Translations under genes and position numbers: made by a program
The notes under the pieces: model-generated
The model's database searches: none
Seen by the model: only the letters and a program-made list of their open reading frames with translations
What the model was told of the DNA's origin: nothing
Shown: positions 1 through 9,116 of the stretch, one piece after another
Layout: every line of letters begins with the position of its first letter
How positions within the stretch are numbered: the first letter of the stretch is position 1
Assembly (NCBI GenBank): GCA_022820835.1
Contig: JAJEET010000061.1
Coordinates: 1-44,598 of the forward strand
DNA length: 44,598 bases
Direction of reading: 5' to 3'
Source of the DNA: Candidatus Poribacteria bacterium
GTDB lineage: Bacteria > Poribacteria > WGA-4E > WGA-3G

Positions 1-124
1 AAGTCTGATAACATGTCTTCTAAGCGGGAAAGAGGATTCATCAAAAACATCCTTTCAATAAATGTCAGGTTTATTATGAAAGGATACCCTCTTTTCTGCT
101 ATTTGTCTGTAAAAAAGTTAAAAT

Positions 125-141
125 TGTCCAAACTATAGTAA
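125..141 (+). repeat. 17-bp sequence recurring inverted near the other window end
   Basis: The 17 bases TGTCCAAACTATAGTAA occur here and, in inverted orientation, at 44459-44475. The sequence just downstream (TATAGTAAAA, then TTAACAGAGACG) also resembles the end of the MITE-like element at 20831 and the similar end at 32042. It lies in the 209-bp leader before the first gene, which otherwise shows nothing I recognise. A remnant of a transposon or MITE end is the likeliest reading. Confidence 0.4.
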
Positions 142-209
142 AATTAACAGAGACGTGATAAAATGGACTCAAGTAAAATCTGCTTTATTTGCTATTTTGA
201 AAGACACGT

Positions 210-2381
210 ATGAACGCCATAAAAGAGGCACATTATAACCTCGGTATCGCTTATCTGGAGGCTGGACAATACAGCAGGGCTGTTCCTGAGTTCGAGTCGG
301 CTATAAAGTTGGACCCGAACTTTATCGGTGCGCACTGTGCGCTCTGTCGCGCTTATCTCCAGCAAGATGAACTCGAAAACGCAGGGATTGCGATTACGGC
401 AGCATTGAAACTTGATGCGAACCACCAACCGGCGTTACTACTATGCGGTATGATAACGGATGCATACTATGACCGGGGCAAATCTCATCTCAACAACAGA
501 AGTTATACGGAAGCCGTCACAGCCTTTCAGAAAGCGATCATACTCGATGCAGATTTAGGGGACAGTTCACAAGACGCTAATTCCGAAAAGACGCATATCC
601 ACGTCCATCTCGGTGCCGCTTACATTGGTATGAAGTCATACCCGCAAGCGATTGAGGCGTTAGAACATGCACTCACACAAGATGCCGATCTTGTCGATGC
701 ACACTACCACCTCGGTTACGCTTATGTAGAACAGGGAGAACACGACAAAGCAATCCCGCACCTCGAACGCGCTATCTCCATCGCTCCACACCTCAAGCGT
801 GCACACTACAACCTCGCTCGTGCTCACCGGGCATTGGGAAACTTGGAGGCAGCAACGAATGCTGTCACAGAAACCTTAAGGCTCGACCCGAACTATCAAC
901 CTGCACACGAACTCGCGAATACAATAAAGCAGGCACATTACAACAAGGGTATTACACACCTCAACAGCGAACGTTATAGCGAAGCCGTCACTGCTTTTCA
1001 AAATGCGATAACCCTCGACTCCGATTTTGTGACTGCACACTATAACCTCGGTTTAGCTTATCTAAAGATGGAGGCGTACCGGCGTGCTATTCCCTCGCTT
1101 GAAAAAACTGTAGCCCTTGATCCAAACCACAAAGCAGCGCATCATGCACTTGCGCTTGCCTATCTCGGACAGCAGGAACTCAGAAAAGCGAGGGATACCG
1201 CAAGAGCAGCATTGAAAATAGATGCCGACTATCAACCGGCACTTTCACTTCTGGAAGCCGTTGATCCGAGTTTTACTGCTCCTGAAAAGCAGGAGACTGC
1301 GCAGTCGGCCCCAAAACCGCCTGTCAATCCACAACCGGATGCGAAATCGAGACAGGAGATGCATTACGATCTCGGTATCGCGTATTTGGAATCGAAAATG
1401 CACGCCGAAGCGATCGCGGAATTCCGAAAGGCGATAGATGTGGACCCCGACTTCGTGGCAGCACACGTCGGTTTAGGCACGGTATATCTTGAGATGGGGC
1501 AATTAGACGATGCGGAAAACGCAGCGCGGGAAGCGTTACGGATTGATGCCAACACCGATGCTGCACGTCAACTTTTGGAGGACATCGGACAGGCGCGCCC
1601 GGAACCCCCGCAACCTGCATCCGCAGAGCAGACAGTTCCATCAACGGATACCACTGATGTCCAACAGGATTTAGAGCGCGGACTCGCCTTTCTTAATAGT
1701 GGGCAATATCAACAAGCTGCGGCTGCGTTTAAGCGGGTGATAAAGGCGGACCCGGATTCCATGGAGGCGTATTATGGTTTAGGTCAGGCGTACCTTGAGG
1801 TAGGTGCGTATGACGATGCCAAAGCGGCGGCAGAGGCAGCATTAAAGCTCAATCCGAACAGTCACAAAGCACATGAGTTGATTCAAGTCATCGCATTCGC
1901 GAGAAACATAGAAAAAAATAAAAGAATTCGGAAGAAAATTTTGTCTTACGCGGTCGTTATAGCGATTGTTGCAATAGCTGCCTTTTTCGTGTGGCAATGG
2001 TTGCCACCACCCGTTCCAGATCCAAACCTCATAATGGAAGGATCTATGAGTAAAGATTATATTTTTGCGGGTAAAACAGAAGATCTCATCCTGACGATCA
2101 AAAACAGTGGTGGCCCAGTGCACAACGTGGAAATTCGACTTCAGCCGGAGTCTCAAAATAAAATAAGTTATGAACTCCCTACCTCTATTATTCCGGAAGT
2201 GCTTACAGGTGGCAAAGAAACAATTAAAATCCCGATTACAGCAGATAGCAATATAATGGGAACTCAAGAAACACAGTTGCAAATTGAATTGTTAGGAAAA
2301 AATGGAATGGAATTTGCGATGACAAAATTTCGTATCAGACTTATCGGTCCAGTAGTAGAGCAAGGAGATAGTAATGAATGA
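210..2381 (+). CDS. Membrane-anchored TPR protein with C-terminal Ig-like domain
   Basis: A 723-residue protein made mostly of tandem tetratricopeptide repeats (residues about 1-205, 225-355, 385-460 and 485-560), each with the usual pattern of A-Y-x-L-G-x-A-Y followed by A-I/L-x-L-D-P. There is no N-terminal signal peptide. A single hydrophobic segment (about 579-598) follows a basic stretch (KNKRIRKK), so the TPR part should be cytoplasmic. About 120 residues follow the membrane segment; they contain an ILTIKNSGG-type stretch like CARDB/NEW3 Ig-like folds and should be outside. Linkers rich in Pro/Gln/Glu (about 358-380 and 468-485) separate the TPR blocks. It likely scaffolds protein complexes at the inner membrane; partners are unknown. 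It overlaps the next gene by 8 bases, so the two are translationally coupled. The start is the first ATG of the frame and has only a weak ribosome site. Confidence 0.85.
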   Translation: MNAIKEAHYNLGIAYLEAGQYSRAVPEFESAIKLDPNFIGAHCALCRAYLQQDELENAGIAITAALKLDANHQPALLLCGMITDAYYDRGKSHLNNRSYTEAVTAFQKAIILDADLGDSSQDANSEKTHIHVHLGAAYIGMKSYPQAIEALEHALTQDADLVDAHYHLGYAYVEQGEHDKAIPHLERAISIAPHLKRAHYNLARAHRALGNLEAATNAVTETLRLDPNYQPAHELANTIKQAHYNKGITHLNSERYSEAVTAFQNAITLDSDFVTAHYNLGLAYLKMEAYRRAIPSLEKTVALDPNHKAAHHALALAYLGQQELRKARDTARAALKIDADYQPALSLLEAVDPSFTAPEKQETAQSAPKPPVNPQPDAKSRQEMHYDLGIAYLESKMHAEAIAEFRKAIDVDPDFVAAHVGLGTVYLEMGQLDDAENAAREALRIDANTDAARQLLEDIGQARPEPPQPASAEQTVPSTDTTDVQQDLERGLAFLNSGQYQQAAAAFKRVIKADPDSMEAYYGLGQAYLEVGAYDDAKAAAEAALKLNPNSHKAHELIQVIAFARNIEKNKRIRKKILSYAVVIAIVAIAAFFVWQWLPPPVPDPNLIMEGSMSKDYIFAGKTEDLILTIKNSGGPVHNVEIRLQPESQNKISYELPTSIIPEVLTGGKETIKIPITADSNIMGTQETQLQIELLGKNGMEFAMTKFRIRLIGPVVEQGDSNE

Positions 2382-4335
2382 GAGAATTTGGGGTATCATC
2401 GGCGGAGTTGCTCTGTTACTTGCACTTTTATCGCCACTCGTGTTAGGAAATTCCAAAAAAGTGGAGAGACTTTTTGAAGAGGCGGAAACGTTGTATGAAC
2501 GCAGAGATTATGAACGGGCAATCGTAAAATACGATGAAGCATTGGAAGAATCAAACAAACTTGGAGCGAGAACGGAGCATATTGACCAGGATTTTACTAC
2601 GCTTGCTAACCTTAAAATAGCACTTTGCTATTACCATCTCTTTGAAGAAACTCGGAATGTTGACTATTGTCAAGATTCCCTTGTACATATCAAGAGAGTC
2701 TGGCACAGAACGTATGTTCCAAAGCATCAAGAAGAGCTGACTTACCTCTGGGCAGATAGCCTCTATAGGATCGAAGATCTTGATCAAGCGAAATCCAAAT
2801 TTTCTTGGTTGATAGAAAGGTTTCCAAATAGTGACAAGGTGCCGGAGGCACTTTATGCTATCGGTGATATCCACTATAAGCAACAAAACTCTGACGAGGC
2901 ACTGAATACTTTTCAAAAACTTATTGATGAATTTCCACATTCCGAACTTAAGGCGGAAGCAGAACATCGCATTGTAGAATTAGAGCAATTATGTGATGAA
3001 CCGAGGCCGGACCCAGAATGTGAGGAAACGTATAATATTGCCTCTGACTTAAAAGAACAAGGGAAAGTTCATGATGCATATCAACACTATGCCGATCTTA
3101 TTGTACAATTCCCTGAATGCGAATACGTCTCTGATGCCTATGAACGGATAGCGGAAATTTATCTTGAGGCAGAGGATTACGTAAATGCACGCGCGAACTA
3201 CGAGGAAGCTATACACAGTACAGGTGATGGAGAACGAAAAAGAGAACTCTATGAAGCATATCATCGTACCTATCTTATTCCTGTTTACCCAGATGATATA
3301 ATACACCCGACTCCTAATGATAGGCTCTTTACAGATGCCAGACTTCTTCGGATGGAAAGACGATTCTCAGAGGCAGCCGAAATATATGAGGAGCTTGTCA
3401 ATGAAAATCTTTCTGCCGAAGATACCATTGATGCCCTTTATTGGATGGGGTTTTGTTATTTGGAATCTGCTCTCCAAGATCCTGATTCAGCAGATGTAAC
3501 GCCTTTCTGCAAATCGGCTGATGCCTTCAGCGAACTTATCGCAGACGATGAGAACAATTCATACACCATCAAAGCATATTACTATTTAGCACGCACATAT
3601 AGTAAATGGGCAGAAGTGCTTGGGGATCAATTGAAATGGGAGTTGGTAATTGACACGGTTGATAAGGCTCACACGAGATATGACTACAGTGATGATGTCA
3701 CGGATAGCGTCAGGTATGGGGGTTGGTTTAGTCGTATGCGGAGGCTTAAAGAGATAGCTCGAAGATTACGACCGGAACCGGATCTTGTTCCTCCTCCAGA
3801 TCCTAATCCTATCCCAGATCCTAATCCCATCCCAGATCCTGATCCTGTCCCACCGATTATAGAGCGTTTAATCAACCAAGGGTATGTCCATCTTGAACGC
3901 GGTGAACTTGAAGCAGCGACAGAAAAAGCGAAGCAAGCTTTAAATATCAATTCAAATTATCACCGCGCTCACGAACTTTTGTTAAAAATAAAACAGAGAT
4001 ACTATGGACGCGGCCTAAGATACTTTGATGAAAGAGAATACGACAAAGCAATCACTGCGTTCAAAAATGCCATTATTGTTGACCCAAGGTTTAAAGAGGC
4101 ACATAATCGCTTGGGTGCAATTTATATTAAGCAGGAAAAATACGTTAAGGCAATAAAGGTCCTTCAAGAAGCGACAAACATTGACCCAAGATTTAAGGAA
4201 GCGTATTTCAATCTTGCTCTTGCGTACTTGGAACTCGACAATATCAGAGCAGCTATAGATGCTGCCAACAATGCTTTAAGTATTGATCCAAATTATGAAC
4301 ATGCACGCAGGCTTATAAAGTTTATAGCCGACTAA
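2374..4335 (+). CDS. Secreted or membrane-anchored TPR protein
   Basis: A 653-residue protein with an N-terminal hydrophobic segment (about residues 6-25, ending LLSPLVLG) that would act as a signal peptide or anchor, so the rest is predicted to be extracytoplasmic. Residues about 28-200 and 215-290 carry TPR_6/YbgF-like repeats (for example FPNSDKVPEALYAIGDIHY). A short proline-rich hinge of three PDPNPI-type units (about 475-492) is followed by three further TPRs of the A-I-x-V-D-P type like those of the upstream gene. The start codon lies inside the upstream gene's last codons (ATGAATGA) with an AAGGAG site at 2362, so the pair form one operon: one protein presents TPRs to the cytoplasm and the other outside. 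Function beyond protein-protein interaction is not evident. Confidence 0.85.
   Translation: MNERIWGIIGGVALLLALLSPLVLGNSKKVERLFEEAETLYERRDYERAIVKYDEALEESNKLGARTEHIDQDFTTLANLKIALCYYHLFEETRNVDYCQDSLVHIKRVWHRTYVPKHQEELTYLWADSLYRIEDLDQAKSKFSWLIERFPNSDKVPEALYAIGDIHYKQQNSDEALNTFQKLIDEFPHSELKAEAEHRIVELEQLCDEPRPDPECEETYNIASDLKEQGKVHDAYQHYADLIVQFPECEYVSDAYERIAEIYLEAEDYVNARANYEEAIHSTGDGERKRELYEAYHRTYLIPVYPDDIIHPTPNDRLFTDARLLRMERRFSEAAEIYEELVNENLSAEDTIDALYWMGFCYLESALQDPDSADVTPFCKSADAFSELIADDENNSYTIKAYYYLARTYSKWAEVLGDQLKWELVIDTVDKAHTRYDYSDDVTDSVRYGGWFSRMRRLKEIARRLRPEPDLVPPPDPNPIPDPNPIPDPDPVPPIIERLINQGYVHLERGELEAATEKAKQALNINSNYHRAHELLLKIKQRYYGRGLRYFDEREYDKAITAFKNAIIVDPRFKEAHNRLGAIYIKQEKYVKAIKVLQEATNIDPRFKEAYFNLALAYLELDNIRAAIDAANNALSIDPNYEHARRLIKFIAD
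3796..3849 (+). repeat. Three 18-bp in-frame units (PDPNPI hinge)
   Basis: Three consecutive 18-bp units based on CCAGATCCTAATCCTATC, with a few substitutions, encode the Pro-Asp-Pro-Asn-Pro-Ile hinge inside the second TPR gene. Copy-number change would alter hinge length without breaking the frame. Confidence 0.8.
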
Positions 4336-4620
4336 CTCCGATCACAAATTGATAGTAAGAGATTCTGATGATATCAGGACTATTTAGTTTTCGGTTTTGA
4401 TTTTGGTTTTTGTTTACATAAGTTGACGTTTCCTTACGGAAGATCGCGAGCACAACTCGCTCCTACAGAGGAAAATATACACATCTATAAAGTGAATCTT
4501 AAAACTAAATACTCCTGCTGATGCTATCCGTAGAGATCGACTTCAGATGACTTGCGTGCTAAAATTACAAAATGTGGGTACCGATTTTACACACGATTAT
4601 CTCAAAAGGAGCCGGACTGT
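4336..4620. other. Intergenic region with a GCGAG...CTCGC hairpin element
   Basis: No gene is seen in this 285-bp gap. It contains a hairpin, GCGAG (4446-4450), five bases, CTCGC (4456-4460), followed by TCCTACAGAGGAAAATA. A related copy with a longer loop is at 26810-26857, so this is a dispersed intergenic repeat. AAGGAG at 4606-4611 is the ribosome site of the following WD40 gene. Confidence 0.55.
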
Positions 4621-6429
4621 ATGAAAAAGGTCTACATATTAGTTGTTGCGTTTCTATTAACTGTAAATCTATTTCTCTTCAATGTTTTTGCACAAAATCC
4701 TACCCAATGGCGTTTACCCAGTGGGGCAACAGCTCGTTTTAGTAAAGGTTGGGTTCACGATATAAAATTTTCTCCCTCTGGCAAACACTTAGCCGTAGCA
4801 ACCACTATCGGCATTTGGATTTATGATGTCCGGACGGGTGAGGAACTAACTTTGCTCTCAGGACTAATGGGTGGTGCCAATGCGATATCATATTCCGCGG
4901 GTGGTCTCATGATCGCAGCAGCACATCGGGATCAGACAGTTAGGTTATGGAATATTAGTGCCGATAATCGTCGCCCCTTATCCACATTCACAGGACATAT
5001 AGGTGATATCCATACTGTCATATTCTCTCCAGATGGCAGCATGCTTGCTAGTGGAGGCGCAGACAATTCGGTTCGAGTTTGGGATGTTCTGACTGAAGAG
5101 CTTATGGCAATCCTACCACATAGCAATGCTGTTAATACAGTAGACTTCTCTCCAGATAGTCGGATGCTGGCTAGTGGAAGTGAAGACGGGACCATTCACA
5201 TCTGGGATTCCGGAACTGGAGATCAAATCGACGAATTTAACGGGCACGAGGATTCTGTTTGGGAGGTGGACTTTTCACCGGATGGTAAAATCCTTATCAG
5301 TGCCAGCCTGGATGGCACAATTCAACTATGGGACATCTTTGCACTAGATGATCAACTTATTGAACCTACTCAACATAACAGCCCTGTTTATGCAGTGGAT
5401 TTCTCACAAGACGGAAGCATCTTCGCAACCGGTGGAGCAGACACGGAAGTCCGAGTCTGGAATACTCATACCCGTGAGGTTAATTCTACCTTCAAAGGAC
5501 ACAACGATATAATTCCGATTGTAGAATTGTCCCCTGATGGCACTATTCTTGCAAGTGGTAGTTTAGATGGAACCGTTCGTTTATGGGACATGAGGCTTTT
5601 TCGGGATCGGTTAACACTTGCAGGACATACTGGTGGAGTTAAAGCGTTGACATACACAGAAGATAACCGCATTCAGGCATGTGGTCCTGGATTAGATAAC
5701 AAACTCCGATTGTGGGATGCAGGTACAGGCAGGCAGCTTTCTAAACTTCGTGAACATAGGGGGTTAACGCAGGCAGTTGCTTTCTCCAAGAATGGCAAAA
5801 TCCTTGCGAGCGGTGGGAGTGGGGCCGGCACAATTTTCATATCAAATATACATAGAGAACTCAACGACGAAGACTTTAATAATGAAAATGGTCTGCTACA
5901 GATATTGAGAGGGAATCCACAGGGCATTACAGCGTTAGCACTTTCACCGGCGGGGACCACCCTCGCCAGCGGAGGAGCAGATGGCAGAATTTATCTATTG
6001 GATGTCTCTAAAGGCGAGGAACTGGCAATACTAAGAGGATCTCAGGGCACTGTCACAGCACTGACGTTTGTTATTGACGGTACGCACCTTTTCAGCGGCG
6101 AAGAAAACGGAACTGTCCGACGATGGGATGCCCTTACAGGTCAAGAAGTGTGGAAATACACAGGTTCATTCAGTGCAATTACTGCCTTGGCGTTTTCAGA
6201 AAATGGACGTTTCCTCGCAATTGGGGATAAAGTAGGAAAAATTCGGTTATTTGATTTCAACGCAGAACCGGAGGTGCGCGATAAACCAATATTCACGCGT
6301 CATACCCGCAAGATAACTGCTCTCATGTTTTCTAAAAGCAGTGATACGCTTGTGAGTGGTAGTGAAGATGGTACCATTCTTCTTTGGGATGTAAATGAAA
6401 TCCTATCACAAACCAATAATAATCAATAG
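4621..6429 (+). CDS. Exported WD40 beta-propeller protein (paralogue 1)
   Basis: A 602-residue protein starting at the ATG nine bases after AAAAGGAG; an upstream in-frame TTG at 4552 is rejected because it would bury the signal peptide. The signal peptide (about 1-26) ends in VFAQ. A head module shared by all six paralogues follows (residues about 30-70: W-x-L-P-x-G-A-x-A-R, then FSPSGKHLAVATTIGIWIYD). I count 13 blade ends of the W-D type; blade nine is degenerate (FISNIHREL), so the protein may still form two seven-bladed propellers. The tail is LLWDVNEILSQTNNNQ and lacks the WDWETLKK ending of paralogues 4 and 5. No catalytic residues are visible; a secreted binding or scaffold role is likely. 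It is followed 36 bases later by a lipoprotein gene. Confidence 0.88.
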   Translation: MKKVYILVVAFLLTVNLFLFNVFAQNPTQWRLPSGATARFSKGWVHDIKFSPSGKHLAVATTIGIWIYDVRTGEELTLLSGLMGGANAISYSAGGLMIAAAHRDQTVRLWNISADNRRPLSTFTGHIGDIHTVIFSPDGSMLASGGADNSVRVWDVLTEELMAILPHSNAVNTVDFSPDSRMLASGSEDGTIHIWDSGTGDQIDEFNGHEDSVWEVDFSPDGKILISASLDGTIQLWDIFALDDQLIEPTQHNSPVYAVDFSQDGSIFATGGADTEVRVWNTHTREVNSTFKGHNDIIPIVELSPDGTILASGSLDGTVRLWDMRLFRDRLTLAGHTGGVKALTYTEDNRIQACGPGLDNKLRLWDAGTGRQLSKLREHRGLTQAVAFSKNGKILASGGSGAGTIFISNIHRELNDEDFNNENGLLQILRGNPQGITALALSPAGTTLASGGADGRIYLLDVSKGEELAILRGSQGTVTALTFVIDGTHLFSGEENGTVRRWDALTGQEVWKYTGSFSAITALAFSENGRFLAIGDKVGKIRLFDFNAEPEVRDKPIFTRHTRKITALMFSKSSDTLVSGSEDGTILLWDVNEILSQTNNNQ

Positions 6430-6465
6430 GTTCAAAACAATTATAAGGAATCTCGTGGAGATATT

Positions 6466-7245
6466 ATGAAAAATCTGACGTTTTGTTTCTTGGCATTGCT
6501 ACCGTTGCTATTTGGTTGTGCCCCGATACATCCTTCACAGTCCAACATTCCCGCATGGGATGAACGCATACCACTCAATTCTGACTCATCTGAAACACCT
6601 TCATTGTCCAAGAGACTTTCCAATATTTTCTCTGAGGGCAGCAATTACCATTTTCGGAAAGTGAGATGGGGATTCAGCCGCGAGCGTGTGGAACTTGCGG
6701 AAGCCGGAAACACAATATTTGAAAGAAAAGACAACGCCCTTGTTTATAAAGTGAAACTCAACGGTGTCTATTGCAGGCTGATCTATACGTTCAAGGATAA
6801 CCGATTGCGAACTGCGGGTTATATGACGATAACACCTATCCCGAATGCCGATAATCTCATCAAGGAAGCAGTTGACAAACACGGTATGCCGGAAACCAAC
6901 CTAAAATACCTCGATGGACTTCAAGAAATGGTATGGAAAACACCTGAAAAGGTGATATTTTGCAACCTGTCTCCTACTATTGAAAAACGAACGTCTACAG
7001 CCTATAACTACTCCCATAGGGGATTACTAAGGGATGTCGTACGCAACGAGTTGCCAGACCAAGAGGCAGGGAAGATTCAGTATTGGGATGGGGCTTATGC
7101 ACACGTGGATCCGGCTTTTTTTAATCAGCTGCACGAGGTAAATTTACCTCTATCAGAGTTATCGTTTTATGAGAAACAGTTGATGGGTGTTATTCTCAGG
7201 CGCGGCGGAACAATTATTCCGGGGGTAGGGACGATTCCAAATTGA
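6466..7245 (+). CDS. Putative lipoprotein of unknown function
   Basis: A 259-residue protein with a lipoprotein signal peptide: hydrophobic stretch FCFLALLPLLFG, then Cys18 in a lipobox-like LFGC-A. The mature part has no domain I can name. Residues about 62-160 (HFRKVRWGFSRERV, then RLIYTFKDNRL and a predicted beta-rich stretch) resemble small outer-membrane-associated lipoproteins that measure or bind something, but this is only a structural impression. The start is supported by GTGGAG a few bases upstream of ATG. It probably shares a transcript with the WD40 gene ending 36 bases before it and would be tethered to the same extracytoplasmic compartment. Confidence 0.75.
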   Translation: MKNLTFCFLALLPLLFGCAPIHPSQSNIPAWDERIPLNSDSSETPSLSKRLSNIFSEGSNYHFRKVRWGFSRERVELAEAGNTIFERKDNALVYKVKLNGVYCRLIYTFKDNRLRTAGYMTITPIPNADNLIKEAVDKHGMPETNLKYLDGLQEMVWKTPEKVIFCNLSPTIEKRTSTAYNYSHRGLLRDVVRNELPDQEAGKIQYWDGAYAHVDPAFFNQLHEVNLPLSELSFYEKQLMGVILRRGGTIIPGVGTIPN

Positions 7246-7304
7246 AGATGCGATTATCCTTAGAACAGATGAACCGCCAACCGTACGAGTAAAGCGTCAA
7301 GACT

Positions 7305-7488
7305 GAGGCATTCAACATCCGAGCGAATTCCTTTTCTTTCGATTATACTCGCTCGACCGGCGAGGTTAGGAAACCTCGCCTACCAAGGTACCAGAAGCGT
7401 AAATTGAGTTTTACAACCGTCAATAAAATTTTTCAAAACGGGTGAACGACTATCCTTTAATCACAAAGAATTTTTCCTCTTTAATCCC
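7305..7488. repeat. Long direct repeat, copy 1 (contains a relic of the fpr 3' end)
   Basis: About 184 bp closely matching 8934-9116 in the same orientation. Shared blocks include the palindrome at 7359-7380, then CCAGAAGCGTAAATTGAG, and ACAAAGAATTTTTC. Read on the minus strand, 7450-7488 encodes IKEEKFFVIKG followed by a stop. That is the same as the last residues of the ferredoxin-NADP reductase at 9078, so this copy carries a dead fragment of that gene's 3' end. The two copies bracket the DUF4159 gene. Confidence 0.85.
7359..7380. repeat. GGCGAGGTT/AACCTCGCC palindrome
   Basis: A perfect 9-bp stem, GGCGAGGTT and AACCTCGCC, around the loop AGGA. The same stem occurs at 8987-9008 and, extended to 12 bp, at 33684-33710. 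A half copy is at 32127-32135. It behaves like a dispersed REP-type element. Confidence 0.8.
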
Positions 7489-7538
7489 TTAGTTACATAC
7501 TTCAATATTGCATCATGAACGAAAATAGAGGATAAGCC

Positions 7539-8930
7539 ATGAACATACGCACGGCTGAAAAGTATCACGCTAAAAGGCGCAGGAATATGGCACTTTTCTT
7601 CTCTCTGACAGTGCATGTGATTGCAATTATTCTGACTGCGGTATTGGTGCTGAAACCTAAAATAGAACAGATGATGGAAAATAGTATCATTGTGGAGTTC
7701 GTCGAACCCCAGCAGCATCAGCGGACACAAGTTCCAAAAAAGATTGTCCGAATGGTGAAACGGAGGCAGCCCACAGCAGCCCCCTCCATTAGCAGTGCAG
7801 CTGCAAAACTCCCAACGGCTTCAAGGTCGGCAATTCCACAAATTACGGATACGGTGAACTTAGAAGCAGCACCACTTTCTACTGTGCCAGATCTCACCCC
7901 TTCACCGGAAGCGATTCTCTCAACGACCAACGTTCCGTCTGTCAGAGTAGACAGAGGCAGCGGAGAAATCGAGGGCGGAGACGCAGTGCTTGGGTCAGGA
8001 AAGAGCGGTGAAATTGTGAGACAGCGAAGTGGCGGCTCTGGTGAAAGTCTCGGAAACTTAACGCAATCTGGTGGCAGCGGACAAGACGCATTCGGTGAAG
8101 GAATCCCAGAAATTCTTGGCGGTGGCTACAAAGCCGAAATAGGCGATAAGCTCGGCAGTATTATTGACGAAGAAGATGGTATCGTGCGTGGGCATATCCG
8201 GTTGATACGCCTAAAGCACGATATGAGTGATTGGTGGCAGGATCCGACTGCGATCCCATCTTTGATAAAATGGTTGCGTGAGAATGTCGGTTCGGTTAGT
8301 GCAGATATGAAGTACGCCGGTGGCGCATTATCACTAACAGATGAGGACATCATGAAGGCACCACTCATGATCATGACCGGGCACGACCAGACAATGTCAA
8401 CATCCTATCAACGGTTAGCTGACCGTAATTCACAGGCATCAGGTTTCAGTGATGCAGAGCGTGTTGCCCTTCGGAAGTATATTCTTGATTATAACGGCAT
8501 GCTTTTCTTTGATTACTGTGGTAATGGCGGGAACGAGAAATCTTTTGCGAATCTCGTGGAAACCGAGTTACGTACGATATTCCCTGAGTATCCGATGAAA
8601 ACCTTGAATGATATGCGACATGAGATTTTTCAATGTTATTTCAAACTGAAGAAAACACCTGTTGGCGGTTCAGCATTCTGGGGAACAGTATACAAAGGTG
8701 GGAACGTAAAATGGCGCTATATTAAAGGGATGTCGGTCCCGGGGCCGTTAGGCAAGTCTCGTCTGGCAGTCGTATTTTGCCCGCTTGACTACCTATGCAG
8801 CATGGAAACCGCCGAGATTGATAGTCGTGCCCCGCTCGCGTCAAGACGTTCTTCAGACGTTTATCGGTTCATGACGAACATGTTTATTTACCAGATGCGG
8901 CAGCGGGCGATCCGAAAGAATAATCCATAA
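7539..8930 (+). CDS. TonB-like N-terminus fused to DUF4159 domain
   Basis: A 463-residue protein. A basic N-terminus (KRRRN) and one membrane segment (about 17-39, SLTVHVIAIILTAVLVL) look like the anchor of TonB-type energy transducers. A Pro/Ala/Ser- and Gly/Ser-rich spacer (about 60-200) would cross the periplasm. The C-terminal part (about 215-455) matches my recollection of DUF4159: SLIKWLRENVG, the APLMIMTGH block, an LRKYILDYNGMLFFD block and the closing MFIYQM helix. DUF4159 proteins often sit with von Willebrand/MoxR-type membrane clusters in Planctomycetes and Poribacteria; no such partner is here. The start ATG follows GAGGATAAGCC. The gene lies exactly between two long direct repeats, suggesting insertion or duplication by recombination. 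Confidence 0.78.
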   Translation: MNIRTAEKYHAKRRRNMALFFSLTVHVIAIILTAVLVLKPKIEQMMENSIIVEFVEPQQHQRTQVPKKIVRMVKRRQPTAAPSISSAAAKLPTASRSAIPQITDTVNLEAAPLSTVPDLTPSPEAILSTTNVPSVRVDRGSGEIEGGDAVLGSGKSGEIVRQRSGGSGESLGNLTQSGGSGQDAFGEGIPEILGGGYKAEIGDKLGSIIDEEDGIVRGHIRLIRLKHDMSDWWQDPTAIPSLIKWLRENVGSVSADMKYAGGALSLTDEDIMKAPLMIMTGHDQTMSTSYQRLADRNSQASGFSDAERVALRKYILDYNGMLFFDYCGNGGNEKSFANLVETELRTIFPEYPMKTLNDMRHEIFQCYFKLKKTPVGGSAFWGTVYKGGNVKWRYIKGMSVPGPLGKSRLAVVFCPLDYLCSMETAEIDSRAPLASRRSSDVYRFMTNMFIYQMRQRAIRKNNP

Positions 8931-8933
8931 AGC

Positions 8934-9116
8934 GAGGCATTCAGAACGCCAACGAGTTTCTTTTCTGGAATTATACTCGCCAGACCGGCGAGGTTAGGAA
9001 ACCTCGCCTACCAGGGGACCAGAAGCGTAAATTGAGTTTTACAACCGATAACAAAATTCTTTAAAACGGGGGAATGACTACTCTTTAATTACAAAGAATT
9101 TTTCTTCTTTAATCCG
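8934..9116. repeat. Long direct repeat, copy 2 (overlaps the 3' end of fpr)
   Basis: The partner of 7305-7488, beginning four bases after the stop of the DUF4159 gene and running into the last 13 or so codons of the ferredoxin-NADP reductase. Because here the coding end is intact, this copy is probably the ancestral one and copy 1 the duplicate. Confidence 0.85.
8987..9008. repeat. GGCGAGGTT/AACCTCGCC palindrome
   Basis: The second copy of the 9-bp-stem palindrome, loop AGGA, between the convergent ends of the DUF4159 and fpr genes. At this position it could also terminate transcription from both sides, although no T-run follows. Confidence 0.75.

Noticed and set aside
4552..4620. Upstream TTG start for WD40 paralogue 1
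   Set aside because: It adds 23 residues before a clear signal peptide and lacks a ribosome site, while ATG 4621 has AAAAGGAG.
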